Below are positions 54,740-64,000 of a DNA stretch of 64,000 nt, piece after piece. Location: positions 96,922 through 160,921 of the forward strand of contig JBAKBP010003090.1 of NCBI GenBank assembly GCA_037953745.1, read 5' to 3'. The DNA comes from Lithodes maja (lineage: Eukaryota > Arthropoda > Malacostraca > Decapoda > Lithodidae). The notes below the pieces were generated by a model that was given only the letters and a program-made list of their open reading frames with translations, was not told the origin of the DNA and did no database searches. The translations under genes and the position numbers were made by a program. Positions within the stretch are counted from its first letter, which is position 1, and each line of letters starts with the position of its first letter.

Positions 54740-54870
54740 GATCAAAAATTTTACAAATTGAAATCGAAGGGGGATCTAATAGCTGTTTTTTTTCTAAGTT
54801 TGATGGAGGTCTAGAGAGGAAACTAAAAAAAAAAAAAATAACAAGATATGAAAAAATCGATCAATGTTCT
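54740..54870 (+). mobile_element. M1 right-end fragment
   Basis: AAAAATTTTACAAATTGAAA...AGTTTGATGGAGGTCTAGAG...ATATGAAAAAATCGATCAAT. Confidence 0.6.
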
Positions 54871-54964
54871 TATATATCCTTCTTGTGTTCTTATGCAACC
54901 CATCAGATCAGAAGTATAAACAAAACAAATTGCCAGCCTAATAGCTTGGGTGACTGAGCCTTAA

Positions 54965-55294
54965 AAGGGAAGATGGGTAGTTTTTGTATACCCCCTTCTC
55001 CCTCATGCTTAGCCCCATTCGTTTTGAGATTTTAGAACGTTCGGACCATTAGTTTGACGATTTTAAGACCTTTTGCCCCATTTCGTTGTAAATATCAAGA
55101 CATTTCCTGCCATTTAGGTGTCAATTTTTTCTTGGCGAGCGCTTCGGTCGGGGCATTTGGTATCGACAAATTTACAAATTGATATCGAAGGGGGATCTAA
55201 TGGGTGGTTTTCTAAGTTTGATGGGGGTCTAGGGGAGGAAACTAAAAATAAAATAAAATATGAAAAGATCGACCAAAAAATATACTCTTCCCCC
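54965..55294 (+). mobile_element. M1 MITE, full length with central deletion
   Basis: TTAA 54961-54964 and 55295-55298. CCTCATGCTTAGCCCCATTC through CTTGGCGAGCGCTTCGGTCG, where the usual GAGCGATAGCGAGCC to hairpin stretch is collapsed. Confidence 0.8.
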
Positions 55295-55459
55295 TTAATA
55301 AAATGGATCCAGAACACACCTGTGAATGAATGAGTCCTCTGTTCCTTGTAATGGCTCCTTTCTTTACTGTGGGGCGTTAATAGTTGATGCGATCGTTTTG
55401 GATTATCATGATAGGCCTACTTCTATTGGTTGTAAAAAGTCTGTGTCCTCCTCTCACCG

Positions 55460-55461
<2 letters not shown>

Positions 55462-55528
<67 letters not shown>
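55462..55528. repeat. (CA)n microsatellite
   Basis: Over 30 CA units, at the 5' side of the L-E fragment. Confidence 0.95.
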
Positions 55529-55530
<2 letters not shown>

Positions 55531-55860
55531 AAGTACCAAGAGAGGCTCGAGAGATTGAATCTACCTACACTGGAACAGAGAAGGAAACGAGGACAGCAAA
55601 TTCAGATATACAAATGTGTTAGAGGTATTGACAAAATCGACCAAGAAAACTTCATAGAGAGGGATGGAGGTGAGAGAACAAGAGGTCACAGCTACAAACT
55701 AAAAGTGCTTAATAGTAAATCTGATCTGAAAAGTAAAAGATTTCCTGCCAACTCGATTAGTGGGTGGAACAAATTGCCAGCCGAAGTAGTGTCTGCACAA
55801 TCAGTGCATAGTTTCAAAGCACGGTATGACAAACATATCTTAGGAGGCGGGAATTAAAGA
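55529..55860 (+). pseudogene. L-E (CR1/L2-like) LINE C-terminus
   Basis: An open frame to 55857 reads LNLPTLEQRRKRGQQIQIYK, VLNSKSDLKSKRFPANSISG and WNKLPAEVVSAQSVHSFKAR. It keeps its stop codon and 3' end. A duplicated AACTAGTGTAAGTAC and then (CA)n at 55912-55967 form the tail. Confidence 0.85.
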
Positions 55861-55906
55861 GCATGCTCACTCCCGCAAATACAACTAGTGTAAGTACAAC
55901 TAGTGT

Positions 55907-55911
<5 letters not shown>

Positions 55912-55967
<56 letters not shown>
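55912..55967. repeat. (CA)n microsatellite
   Basis: About 28 units, following the LINE 3' end. Confidence 0.95.
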
Positions 55968-55968
<1 letters not shown>

Positions 55969-57234
55969 TAAAACAATGAAATATTATACAACACAAAATA
56001 ATAACAACCATTGCAATAGAACAACATGATTATGTTCAACAAAATATAATTATAGTTTCAATAACGTATCATGGATATTTCCCAGAGTACGATAATCATG
56101 TCACTATAGCATTGTCTGATTGTCACCATTACATTAACACATTGTGATCATTATACTGTATAATTTTGGTTTGTTCCCTCGAGTTGTTATTAACTGATCA
56201 ATATATATATATATATATATATACAGACAGTATACTTTAGACATGGTACGTACGTAACTCGTAGGTGAATTTAGCACATCATGTGAAAACATTGATATTG
56301 CAACAATTACGATAAAATTGAACATTAATTATCTTCGGTTACTGTACTGCTCATCAATTTGCATAGTTTACTATTGATTATAATGATAAAGTGGCCGATG
56401 TAACATGCATTAGATATATGCAACGTTGCATAATCGTCACTGGATAAACGAAGCTTTGATCACACTTGGACTTTATAACCTGTTACCTGTACACTGTTTA
56501 TATATTTCTAAGAGTAGCTCACCTCAGATGCTGTGCATGAAAATCAAATCTTGTTATTGACTTGAAGGGATGTTGAGGCAACACAGCTTTATATTAACTG
56601 CCGGAGAGTGAGAAGTCCGCGTTGATGTTATATTTTAGGGCAAAGCAGCTCGAAGAACACTGCCAGAGAAAGAAACAAACGATAACATTGAAGTAAACAA
56701 AGTTCCCACACACGGTGACCACTAACGGAGCTCACACTCACACACCTCCACCCTCCGTGGCCTAAATCCCAGACTAACTGACAGCTGCCTCGTACTGTCC
56801 ACGTGGGTTGTGTCTTGTATGTTCAGAGAAAGATGGTTCATGATCAGTACAGTACATTCGGTGGGTCAATGCGACGGTCAGTCATTTTAATCATTCATAA
56901 ATTCGTTCATTAGTCATGATCCTAGGTCAAACAAATATGGACTAACTCCCCCCATCCCCAGGGGCCCGCCCCCGAAGTATACCCCCCTCCCCCGGCAATA
57001 CCCCCTTTTTCCCACCCCTGTAGGGCTAGTGTGGTATTGTTATCACTGTGTCTGTATGCTTGTGTATGTGTGCGTGTGCCCAGTAAAGGCACACACACAC
57101 TTGGGCAAAGCGGTACTTCTACATTATTTTGGAAATATTCTGATATGATAAGAGACACAGAATTATAAGGTCAAGATTCCCATTCCCATAAGGTTTCATA
57201 GGGTTTATTTAGACATTTCCAAAACTTGATACAT
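55968..57234. other. No gene firmly recognised
   Basis: (TA)n at 56202-56222. On the minus strand 56600-56830 contains a CCACGTGG E-box and TCAGTTAGTC, which could be promoter-like, but no coding exon follows. Confidence 0.35.
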
Positions 57235-57400
57235 TATGTAAGTATATGTATGCATATACTCAGTCACATACCCCACAGCTGGGGGTGGCCGACTCGAGAC
57301 AGAGGACGAACAAAAACAACATTTAAGTTCCAATTTTCAGGGTCCGGAACCACTTTCTAGTAGATGAATTTTACAAAGGGAGAAGGATTCCTAGCCCCCT
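57235..57400 (-). mobile_element. L-D LINE 3' end, short copy with a variant 3' UTR
   Basis: ATACTCAGTCACATACCCCA...GGCCGACTCGAGACAGAGGA, then AACAACATTTAAGTTCCAAT, as at 3601. Confidence 0.7.
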
Positions 57401-57731
57401 GCCCCCAGAAGGAAAAGTAGGACAGGGCAAGAGAACGACAGAAATGGCTAGGGTTGGGTAGAGTATGCTAAACTTCCCTCTGGATAGGACCAGCCCTCTG
57501 TAAGTATATACTGAATATAAGTTACTTTAGAATAAATATGCCAAGACTATAATATGTATCGGCTACAGATATATCGACACATTGCTTAATATATATATAT
57601 ATGTTGAAGGAGAGAGAAGGTGGAGCGCTCTGCGATGAATTTTTTTAAAACGCTAGGTCGCTTACAGTCCAAAACAACTGCCTCAGGCGTCAACTCTTTG
57701 CAAACCTTGGTAGGGAGAATTACAGAACAGC

Positions 57732-57735
<4 letters not shown>

Positions 57736-57765
<30 letters not shown>
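57736..57765. repeat. (AAT)n microsatellite
   Basis: About 10 units. Confidence 0.95.
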
Positions 57766-57766
<1 letters not shown>

Positions 57767-57928
57767 TTTATTCAGTTAGCAATTTACAGAGTTGGTACCA
57801 CATAGTATGTTACAAAAATGACATGTACCAACCTTGCATAATTCCAACTAAGGATAGCCCAATAAGGCCGTTAGGCGTATTTCCAGCAATGCAGTAGTTA
57901 AACTACCGTTTACAGAATTTCCACAAGC

Positions 57929-58056
57929 AAATAGCTATTCACTATTGTAAAACTCAAGTTGTAACCAATATAATAGCTGTTCACTATTGTAAAACTCAAG
58001 TTGTAACCAATATAATAGCTGTTCACTATTGTAAAACTCAAGTTGTAACCAATATA
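57929..58056. repeat. 42-bp tandem repeat, 3 copies
   Basis: AATAGCTGTTCACTATTGTA...GTTGTAACCAATAT repeated three times with one or two differences. Confidence 0.95.
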
Positions 58057-58381
58057 ATTATGAAAATGGAATGTAAATGTTGCTTAACTTTATGAACAGA
58101 TAAACATAAATAATACATTCATAGAAAATAGAAACTAAGGAAGTAAATTAACAGAGCAAGGACAACCAAGTGTGCAAAGGTGTGTAAATTGAATATTCCA
58201 CACATCCAACTAGGGAGAACATTATACATCGTTATATACTTTATTGTTATTGTTATTTCAAAGGAATATACTGTATAGTTGCAATTACCATCAGCAGCTG
58301 TAACTATTGGTTCTACATTGTCTGGCTAATAATGGCAGAGGTATTTGCACTATTATTGAAGTTGAGTATTTGTAGCTTTAA

Positions 58382-58700
58382 GGGGAGGTTTTTAGTGTGT
58401 TTCCTAAACTTCCATCAAGCTTAAAATTACACCCCCTTGAGTCCCTTTCAGGATAAATTTGTACATTTTTCGGTAGAAAAAATGTCCCGGCCGAAGGCCG
58501 GTTCCTCTTAAATTACAGGCTCGCTATCGCTCGCCAGGATAAAATCGACACCTGAATGGCACGAAAGGTCTTAATATGGGGTGAAAGTTCTTAAAATCGC
58601 TAAACTAATGTGGCGAACGTTTTATAATATCAAAAGCAATGGGGCTAAACATGAGGGTGAAAGGGGTCAAGAAAAAAATCCCTCAAGTGGAGATCTCCTC
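58382..58700 (-). mobile_element. M1 MITE, full length
   Basis: TTAA 58378-58381 and 58701-58704. GGGGAGGTTTTTAGTG and GGAGATCTCCTC ends, CCCGGCCGAAGGCCGG hairpin intact. Confidence 0.85.
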
Positions 58701-58704
58701 TTAA

Positions 58705-58909
58705 CTCCTTCCGTACCACCGACGCCTTTAATTTTATGCTAGCTATATTTACACGATGTTGTGCAGTTTAAGAAAGGTCTGTGGTAGTAAATAGGATTAA
58801 GTGAGATAATCTGCAGCCTTTTGATGTGTAGACGTCCTTCTAAAGCTGAATATATTCGTCAAATTAATTACCAGACTATAATGAAAAGACGTCATCGATA
58901 CAGAATGGG
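58705..58909. mobile_element. M2 MITE, full length
   Basis: It shares the TTAA at 58701-58704 with the preceding M1; the other TTAA is at 58910-58913. CTCCTTCCGTACCACCGACG to CGATACAGAATGGG, 205 bp. Confidence 0.85.
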
Positions 58910-59217
58910 TTAAATCTGCAAGTTTAGATTGTAACTAAAAGTGAGCACAACAGTGAATAAACGTCAAATAGTGTGTACAAATGAATGTGAGCAACTGTAC
59001 GATCTCTGCCACAGGGGGTAGGTAGTTGTGGGAGGTACTGTGGGCTATAAACAAACATTACGTAACTAGTTGGATGGGGTGAGAGAGCTTGTTTTGACTG
59101 TTTCACATGCTTCTCTACGGGGTTTGGTTTGTGTCGGGAGGGTACTATTTGGGCGTATGTAGATAAACAAGCTACATCGATAGAGAGAGAACTACACACA
59201 CACACATATACAGTATA

Positions 59218-59219
<2 letters not shown>

Positions 59220-59313
<94 letters not shown>
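59220..59313. repeat. (TA)n microsatellite
   Basis: About 46 units. Confidence 0.95.
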
Positions 59314-59316
<3 letters not shown>

Positions 59317-59328
59317 GGGTATATATAT

Positions 59329-59330
<2 letters not shown>

Positions 59331-59365
<35 letters not shown>

Positions 59366-59376
59366 AGAGAGAGAAG
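59331..59376. repeat. (GA)n microsatellite
   Basis: Near-pure GA run following the TA tract. Confidence 0.95.
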
Positions 59377-59564
59377 AGAAACATTTATATTATAATGACT
59401 ATAATGTATAATCTGATAATAATTTGTTTGCGAAGAAGCTTGTAACCGAAACGACCGAAAATGCATAGAATATAGATAACGGGTTCCCATGACGTTGGCA
59501 GAATATAAATTGGCGATGCTGGTGGTCGTGGTGGACAATACAGGTGATCTGTCATTCCCATTAA

Positions 59565-59726
59565 CCCTTTCAGTACGATAACGCCTTTCTAGCTTTTATC
59601 TGGCTATCACTTGACAATAATTATACTGTAGTCAGATTAAGAAGGACCTGTGGATAGGAAAGGATTAATAAGGACCTGTGGATAGGAAAGGATTAAGAAG
59701 GACCTGTGGATAGGAAAGGATTAATA
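59565..59726. mobile_element. M2 left half with three tandem copies of its core
   Basis: TTAA 59561-59564, CCCTTTCAGTACGATAACGC, then AAGGACCTGTGGATAGGAAA-GGATTA three times (59641-59724). The right half was not found. Confidence 0.75.
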
Positions 59727-59834
59727 GACATAATTATTGCCTCATACTAACATCATCCCCTAAACTTTGCTAGGATACTATTTCAATCAAATCATAAATG
59801 TAATTAATTATTTTAATTAAGTAGTCAATATACA

Positions 59835-59950
59835 GTAGATTCGCACGAACACGTTTTTCCGGCAAGGTTAGATAGGCAATTCTACTCTGTGCCAAAACTT
59901 CGGGAATGTGTTTGCACTGATATAGGCGACTAGACTGAACGTACTCTGAA
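59835..59950. mobile_element. M3 fragment
   Basis: ATTCGCACGAACACGTTTTT...GCACTGATATAGGCGACTAG follows the M3 left half. Confidence 0.6.
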
Positions 59951-60264
59951 ACATTGGTGTCTGCATTATGGAACACACAGACTCGAACACAATTGGTACG
60001 AAAGATAAGTGTGTAATGAGCGTTCGAATATAATATATGTTTACAGACCTTTGAAACACACTCGCAATTCGTATTATATTATGTTCTTTAACGAATGACA
60101 AAATAGTGAAGCTTCCTAAAATATATTCATATCAATATCATAAAAAATTGTAAAATGTGTTAGTATCACAAAGTGTTCTATTATGTACACAAATTGTTTT
60201 CACATTGTACAGTATACAATCATAGATGACGTAATTTGATGAAAGTGTTTTTTTTTTTTTCTGG

Positions 60265-60415
60265 TAAGATTTAAATGGCAACTTAATTGTGGTAAAATTT
60301 CAGAACAATTTTATAATTATGTCGGCAATTAGATTGAAGGTAGATAATAATACCTGGCAGACTTCTCATACCATTTGAATTCTTAAGCTGCTAGACCAGA
60401 ATTGCCTAATAACCC
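60265..60415. mobile_element. M3 fragment
   Basis: TATGTCGGCAATTAGATTGA...TAAGCTGCTAGACCAGAATT follows the M3 right half; a C run follows. Confidence 0.55.
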
Positions 60416-60458
60416 CCCCCCCCCCACCCTTCCCTAAAAAATCTATCTATCAATCTAT

Positions 60459-60462
<4 letters not shown>

Positions 60463-60523
<61 letters not shown>

Positions 60524-60539
60524 GTATAATATATATATA

Positions 60540-60606
<67 letters not shown>

Positions 60607-60644
60607 ATATATAATATATATTATATATATATATATATATATAG

Positions 60645-60678
<34 letters not shown>

Positions 60679-60680
60679 GT
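60463..60680. repeat. Compound (CT)n-(TA)n-(TG)n microsatellite
   Basis: (CT)n to 60520, interrupted TA runs to 60655, then TG to 60678. Confidence 0.95.
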
Positions 60681-61217
60681 ATATTATACTGGTTGTCATG
60701 TAAATTGTGTTTAATATTTACAGATATACGAGAACAACTGAAGTCTTAATTTTGTGTAACACTTACCGTACTATATCATTTGTTATGGAGAATGAATAAG
60801 TTCCTGTAATGGCGTGATGTGGGTAACGGTAGTCCTTGGTGTACGTCATTACCAGGTGGACAGGAAGTAGGTCGGTCATCTGGGAGGTCATCCTTTGTTA
60901 GGGGTTAGGATGGGGAGTGCCACAGATCCGGTACTAACAGACACCGGCCATCATATTCCTTGAACTCATTTGGGTGCCCGGAAATTATTTAACAGCGGGT
61001 GCTAATTTCATTGTAGATATGTAGAATGTAGGTCCAAAGAACAACTTATATATCCAGTACCATTATTTCTGAATTTGTATTACAGGGGCGAGAAACTATT
61101 ATCTCGACCCAAGTTTGTTCTGGCTATGGACGTACCTGCGTGTTAAGAGAGGCTAATGACGCCAGTTGCACCAACATGGCGGAAGTTGTTCTTTCTCTAG
61201 GTTATGATGGGAGTGAA

Positions 61218-61290
61218 CAAAAGAACATAAGACAATGGGAGTGTTCCTCACATATACCCTACCTAGCCCATTTCCTCACGCATAATTAGA
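61218..61290 (-). mobile_element. L-E end fragment
   Basis: AAAAGAACATAAGACAATGG...CTAGCCCATTTCCTCACGCA resembles the L-E terminus. Confidence 0.45.
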
Positions 61291-61526
61291 TGAATACCGA
61301 AATTCTTCATTATATAATAGTAATTATTTACATTTACAGAGGTGCTGGTATAGTTAAAATACTAAGCTTTTTACATCATACCTTTCTTTTAATTTCTAGA
61401 AGTCCAAATTTTGATAATATCGTCAAACGTTATCTAGAATGTAATTGAACAAGCATCATCCTACTGAAGGAGTTAATAGTTTTAATAATTGACGACCTAC
61501 AGTACTGTATTCTAATATATTATTAA

Positions 61527-61735
61527 CCCCCTTGAGGATAATGATCCGTGTTAGCAGTTTATTGTGGCTACCATTTGACGATTTCATATTGCTTAGGAAA
61601 GTTCTTTAGGAAGAAAACGGGTAATTTATATCTCATTTAAACTTCTGTATTCAATATGTTTTCCTATTTTGAATATAACCATCTAATGATAGCCAGAACA
61701 ATGTGAACGAATGTGTCCTGACATATTGAAAGGGT
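61527..61735. mobile_element. M2 MITE, full length
   Basis: TTAA 61523-61526 and 61736-61739; CCCCCTTGAGGATAATGATC to GACATATTGAAAGGG, 209 bp. Confidence 0.85.
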
Positions 61736-61799
61736 TAAACTCAACTCACAGGTCAGTCATCAGATAGGGAAGAGAAATGTTAACCCTATTTGGTGCAGG

Positions 61800-61890
61800 G
61801 CCGGTCTATTTGGATCCTCCCTGTTTTACTCCATTAATTATGAGATTTTAAGACGTTTCTTCACATTACTTTGGCGATTATAAGTCGCTT
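61800..61890 (+). mobile_element. M1 fragment
   Basis: TTACTCCATTAATTATGAGA-TTTTAAGACGTTTC...CTTTGGCGATTATAAG. Confidence 0.5.
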
Positions 61891-62280
61891 CAACTCGGCG
61901 TAGGGATGTGGTGACCCACCCATAGACCTTGACCCCACCGCCCATCACTTTGTGGCGCAGATAGCCCCTGGAGGTTGGGACTGGAAATCCCACTTCCAGA
62001 ATTGCTACGAGGAGGCTGTAGGCACCAGCCGAATAGGGCGGTGCTCCCGAGGAGTGGTAGGTGGTTGATAATAACAGCTGGAACTCCTATTTCATCATCT
62101 GGCCTCCCTAGCTGATCCTTTCTGTGTCTCATCAATATTGAGGGCACCCCAGCCTGCCCTCTAAAACTACCTACATGGTGGTGGTAGTGCCCTGGTTGAA
62201 GGTCACGTGTGTATAGGAAGGGTCTGAGCGGGCCAAACACATATATACACCAGTGATAACAAGACCTTTTAAAGCTCACC
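61890..62280. other. GC-richer stretch of unknown nature
   Basis: The minus strand is open for 129 codons (61890-62279), with a Gly/Pro/Ser/His-rich product and no recognised domain. I found no second copy in the window. It could be an untranslated part of a retroelement or an unrecognised exon. Confidence 0.3.
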
Positions 62281-62439
62281 CTCTTATGCTCTTACGTCTA
62301 TCAAGCATCAAGTGTGAGTCAAACCTACTACGTCGCATTAACACTGGCCTATCCGATGTTTGTGGGTTATTGGGGTGTGTATTTATTACTAGTTTTGGTT
62401 ATCATTGCTTTTGTAGTTTTCGAGCAATTCGTTGTTAGT

Positions 62440-62700
62440 TTTTCCCTTAAGCTAAACACCCGCTCCCCCTCCTCAGACTACTTTCAAATTAAAGACCGTT
62501 CCCCAGACCCGTCCCCCTCTTTTAGCTAAATTTTTATTTTTTTTCGATAAAGAACATATCCCGGCCGAGGGCCGATTTCTCATAAGTTGCAAGCTTGCTA
62601 ACACTTGAAAGGGGGTAAGCGTCTGGTAATCGTCAAACCTAATTAAGTGAAACGTCTTAAAATCACTAAGGTAATGGAGCAAAACAGGGGATGTTCATAA
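62440..62700 (-). mobile_element. M1 MITE, diverged
   Basis: TATCCCGGCCGAGGGCCGAT...GCAAGCTTGCTAACACTTGA...GTGAAACGTCTTAAAATCAC. Confidence 0.6.
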
Positions 62701-63451
<751 letters not shown>

Positions 63452-63467
63452 TATATGTGTATGTGTG

Positions 63468-63530
63468 TGTGCACCAGGCTCAGGGTTACACACAGGTAAG
63501 GTATCACAATATGGTCGTATATGTAACTAT
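63468..63530. repeat. Short dispersed repeat linked to (TA)n, inverted copy
   Basis: GCACCAGGCTCAGGGTTACA...GTATCACAATATGGTCGTAT is the inverse of 49740-49815. Confidence 0.6.
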
Positions 63531-63797
63531 GTTAAATATTTCCTCTGTCATAGTCATTTGATGCGTGATTTCCCGTGTGTATGAGATATTTTTTTCCTAA
63601 AGGCTGGATATCCCCAGTTCTGCAGTGAAAGATGATGATATAGGTTTTATGGAGTCATGGCGTTAGTTTGTAGCTCTGTTTGGACTGGAAGGGAAGGTAG
63701 GATTTCTGACGTTTAGTTATGACCAAGTGTTTGTAAATAAATACAATATTCGGTATGCTGCTTATAGCTCACGTAACTCGTTATAGTAAGCGGTATA

Positions 63798-63801
<4 letters not shown>

Positions 63802-63834
<33 letters not shown>
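63802..63834. repeat. (CA)n microsatellite
   Basis: About 16 units. Confidence 0.95.
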
Positions 63835-63839
<5 letters not shown>

Positions 63840-64000
63840 CTATATATATATATATACATAGAGAGAGGGAGAGAGGGAGTAAAACAGAAAAAACTCGGAA
63901 TAAGAGGTAGACAAGTGAAGAAATGTAAACTTCATACTGTAACAACAAGGTAGTTACCATAAAACACATCTAGCAATTACAGTTAATAACATGATCACAC

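Noticed and set aside
61890..62279. A 130-residue protein gene on the minus strand
   Set aside because: No domain, no splice sites in agreement and a biased composition; kept only as an unknown stretch.

Overview
This is eukaryotic, intron-containing, very repeat-rich DNA. The only confident genes are two multi-exon animal genes, both on the minus strand: a Nicolin-1 (NICN1) homolog at 2676-8091, whose last exon was not found, and a DNAJB6-type Hsp40 co-chaperone at 26712-33740. Dense microsatellites, many non-LTR retrotransposon ends, tRNA-derived SINEs, several TTAA-flanked MITE families and an internal (TTAGG)n arthropod-type telomere motif suggest an arthropod, most likely a decapod crustacean. 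The taxon is an inference; no marker gene fixes it.

Family names used below are mine. M1 (about 340 bp), M2 (about 205 bp) and M3 (about 210 bp) are three MITE-like families flanked by TTAA. R4 and R5 are dispersed repeats of unknown class. L-A is a poly(A)-tailed jockey/CR1-like LINE. L-B is a LINE with a GGTAA-type tail. L-C is a LINE with a (TAGA)n tail. L-D is a LINE with a (GTAT)n tail. L-E is CR1/L2-like LINE ends. L-F is a jockey-like LINE with an (AAC)n tail.

Layout. 1-1260: tandem L-E ends. 2038-8480: NICN1, with MITEs within tens of bases of exons 2 and 3 and a 319-bp foldback just upstream of the start codon. 8.9-19.5 kb: LINE and LTR-retrotransposon relics (L-C, BEL/Pao protease, L-A, L-D carrying a SINE, L-B, L-F). 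19.5-26.6 kb: AT-rich, old M2/M3/R4/pogo-like pieces and no recognisable exon. 26.7-33.9 kb: DNAJB6 homolog, with introns holding a tRNA-Cys-like SINE, a pogo-like MITE, a piggyBac-like element and a second L-D copy. 34-44 kb: an inverted repeat centred on telomere repeats, an L-A copy split by a 1,653-bp hAT-like element, and SINEs. 44-48 kb: minisatellite and a 1.3-kb pyrimidine-rich tract. 48-56 kb: nested MITEs, a perfect tRNA-like palindrome, an 871-bp Tc1/mariner-like element with about 200-bp inverted repeats, and a 19-bp minisatellite born inside an M2 copy. 56-64 kb: more MITEs and microsatellites.

The two genes have no evident functional link: one belongs to a tubulin-modifying complex, the other is an Hsp70 co-chaperone. 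Everything else reads as transposable-element history. Nested insertions often leave an intact paralogous empty site in the same window, so several element boundaries and target duplications can be read directly. I saw no convincing new cellular system. The most unusual items are the TTAA MITE cluster around the NICN1 exons, the perfect 155-bp palindrome, and the repeated tandem expansion of one segment of M2.
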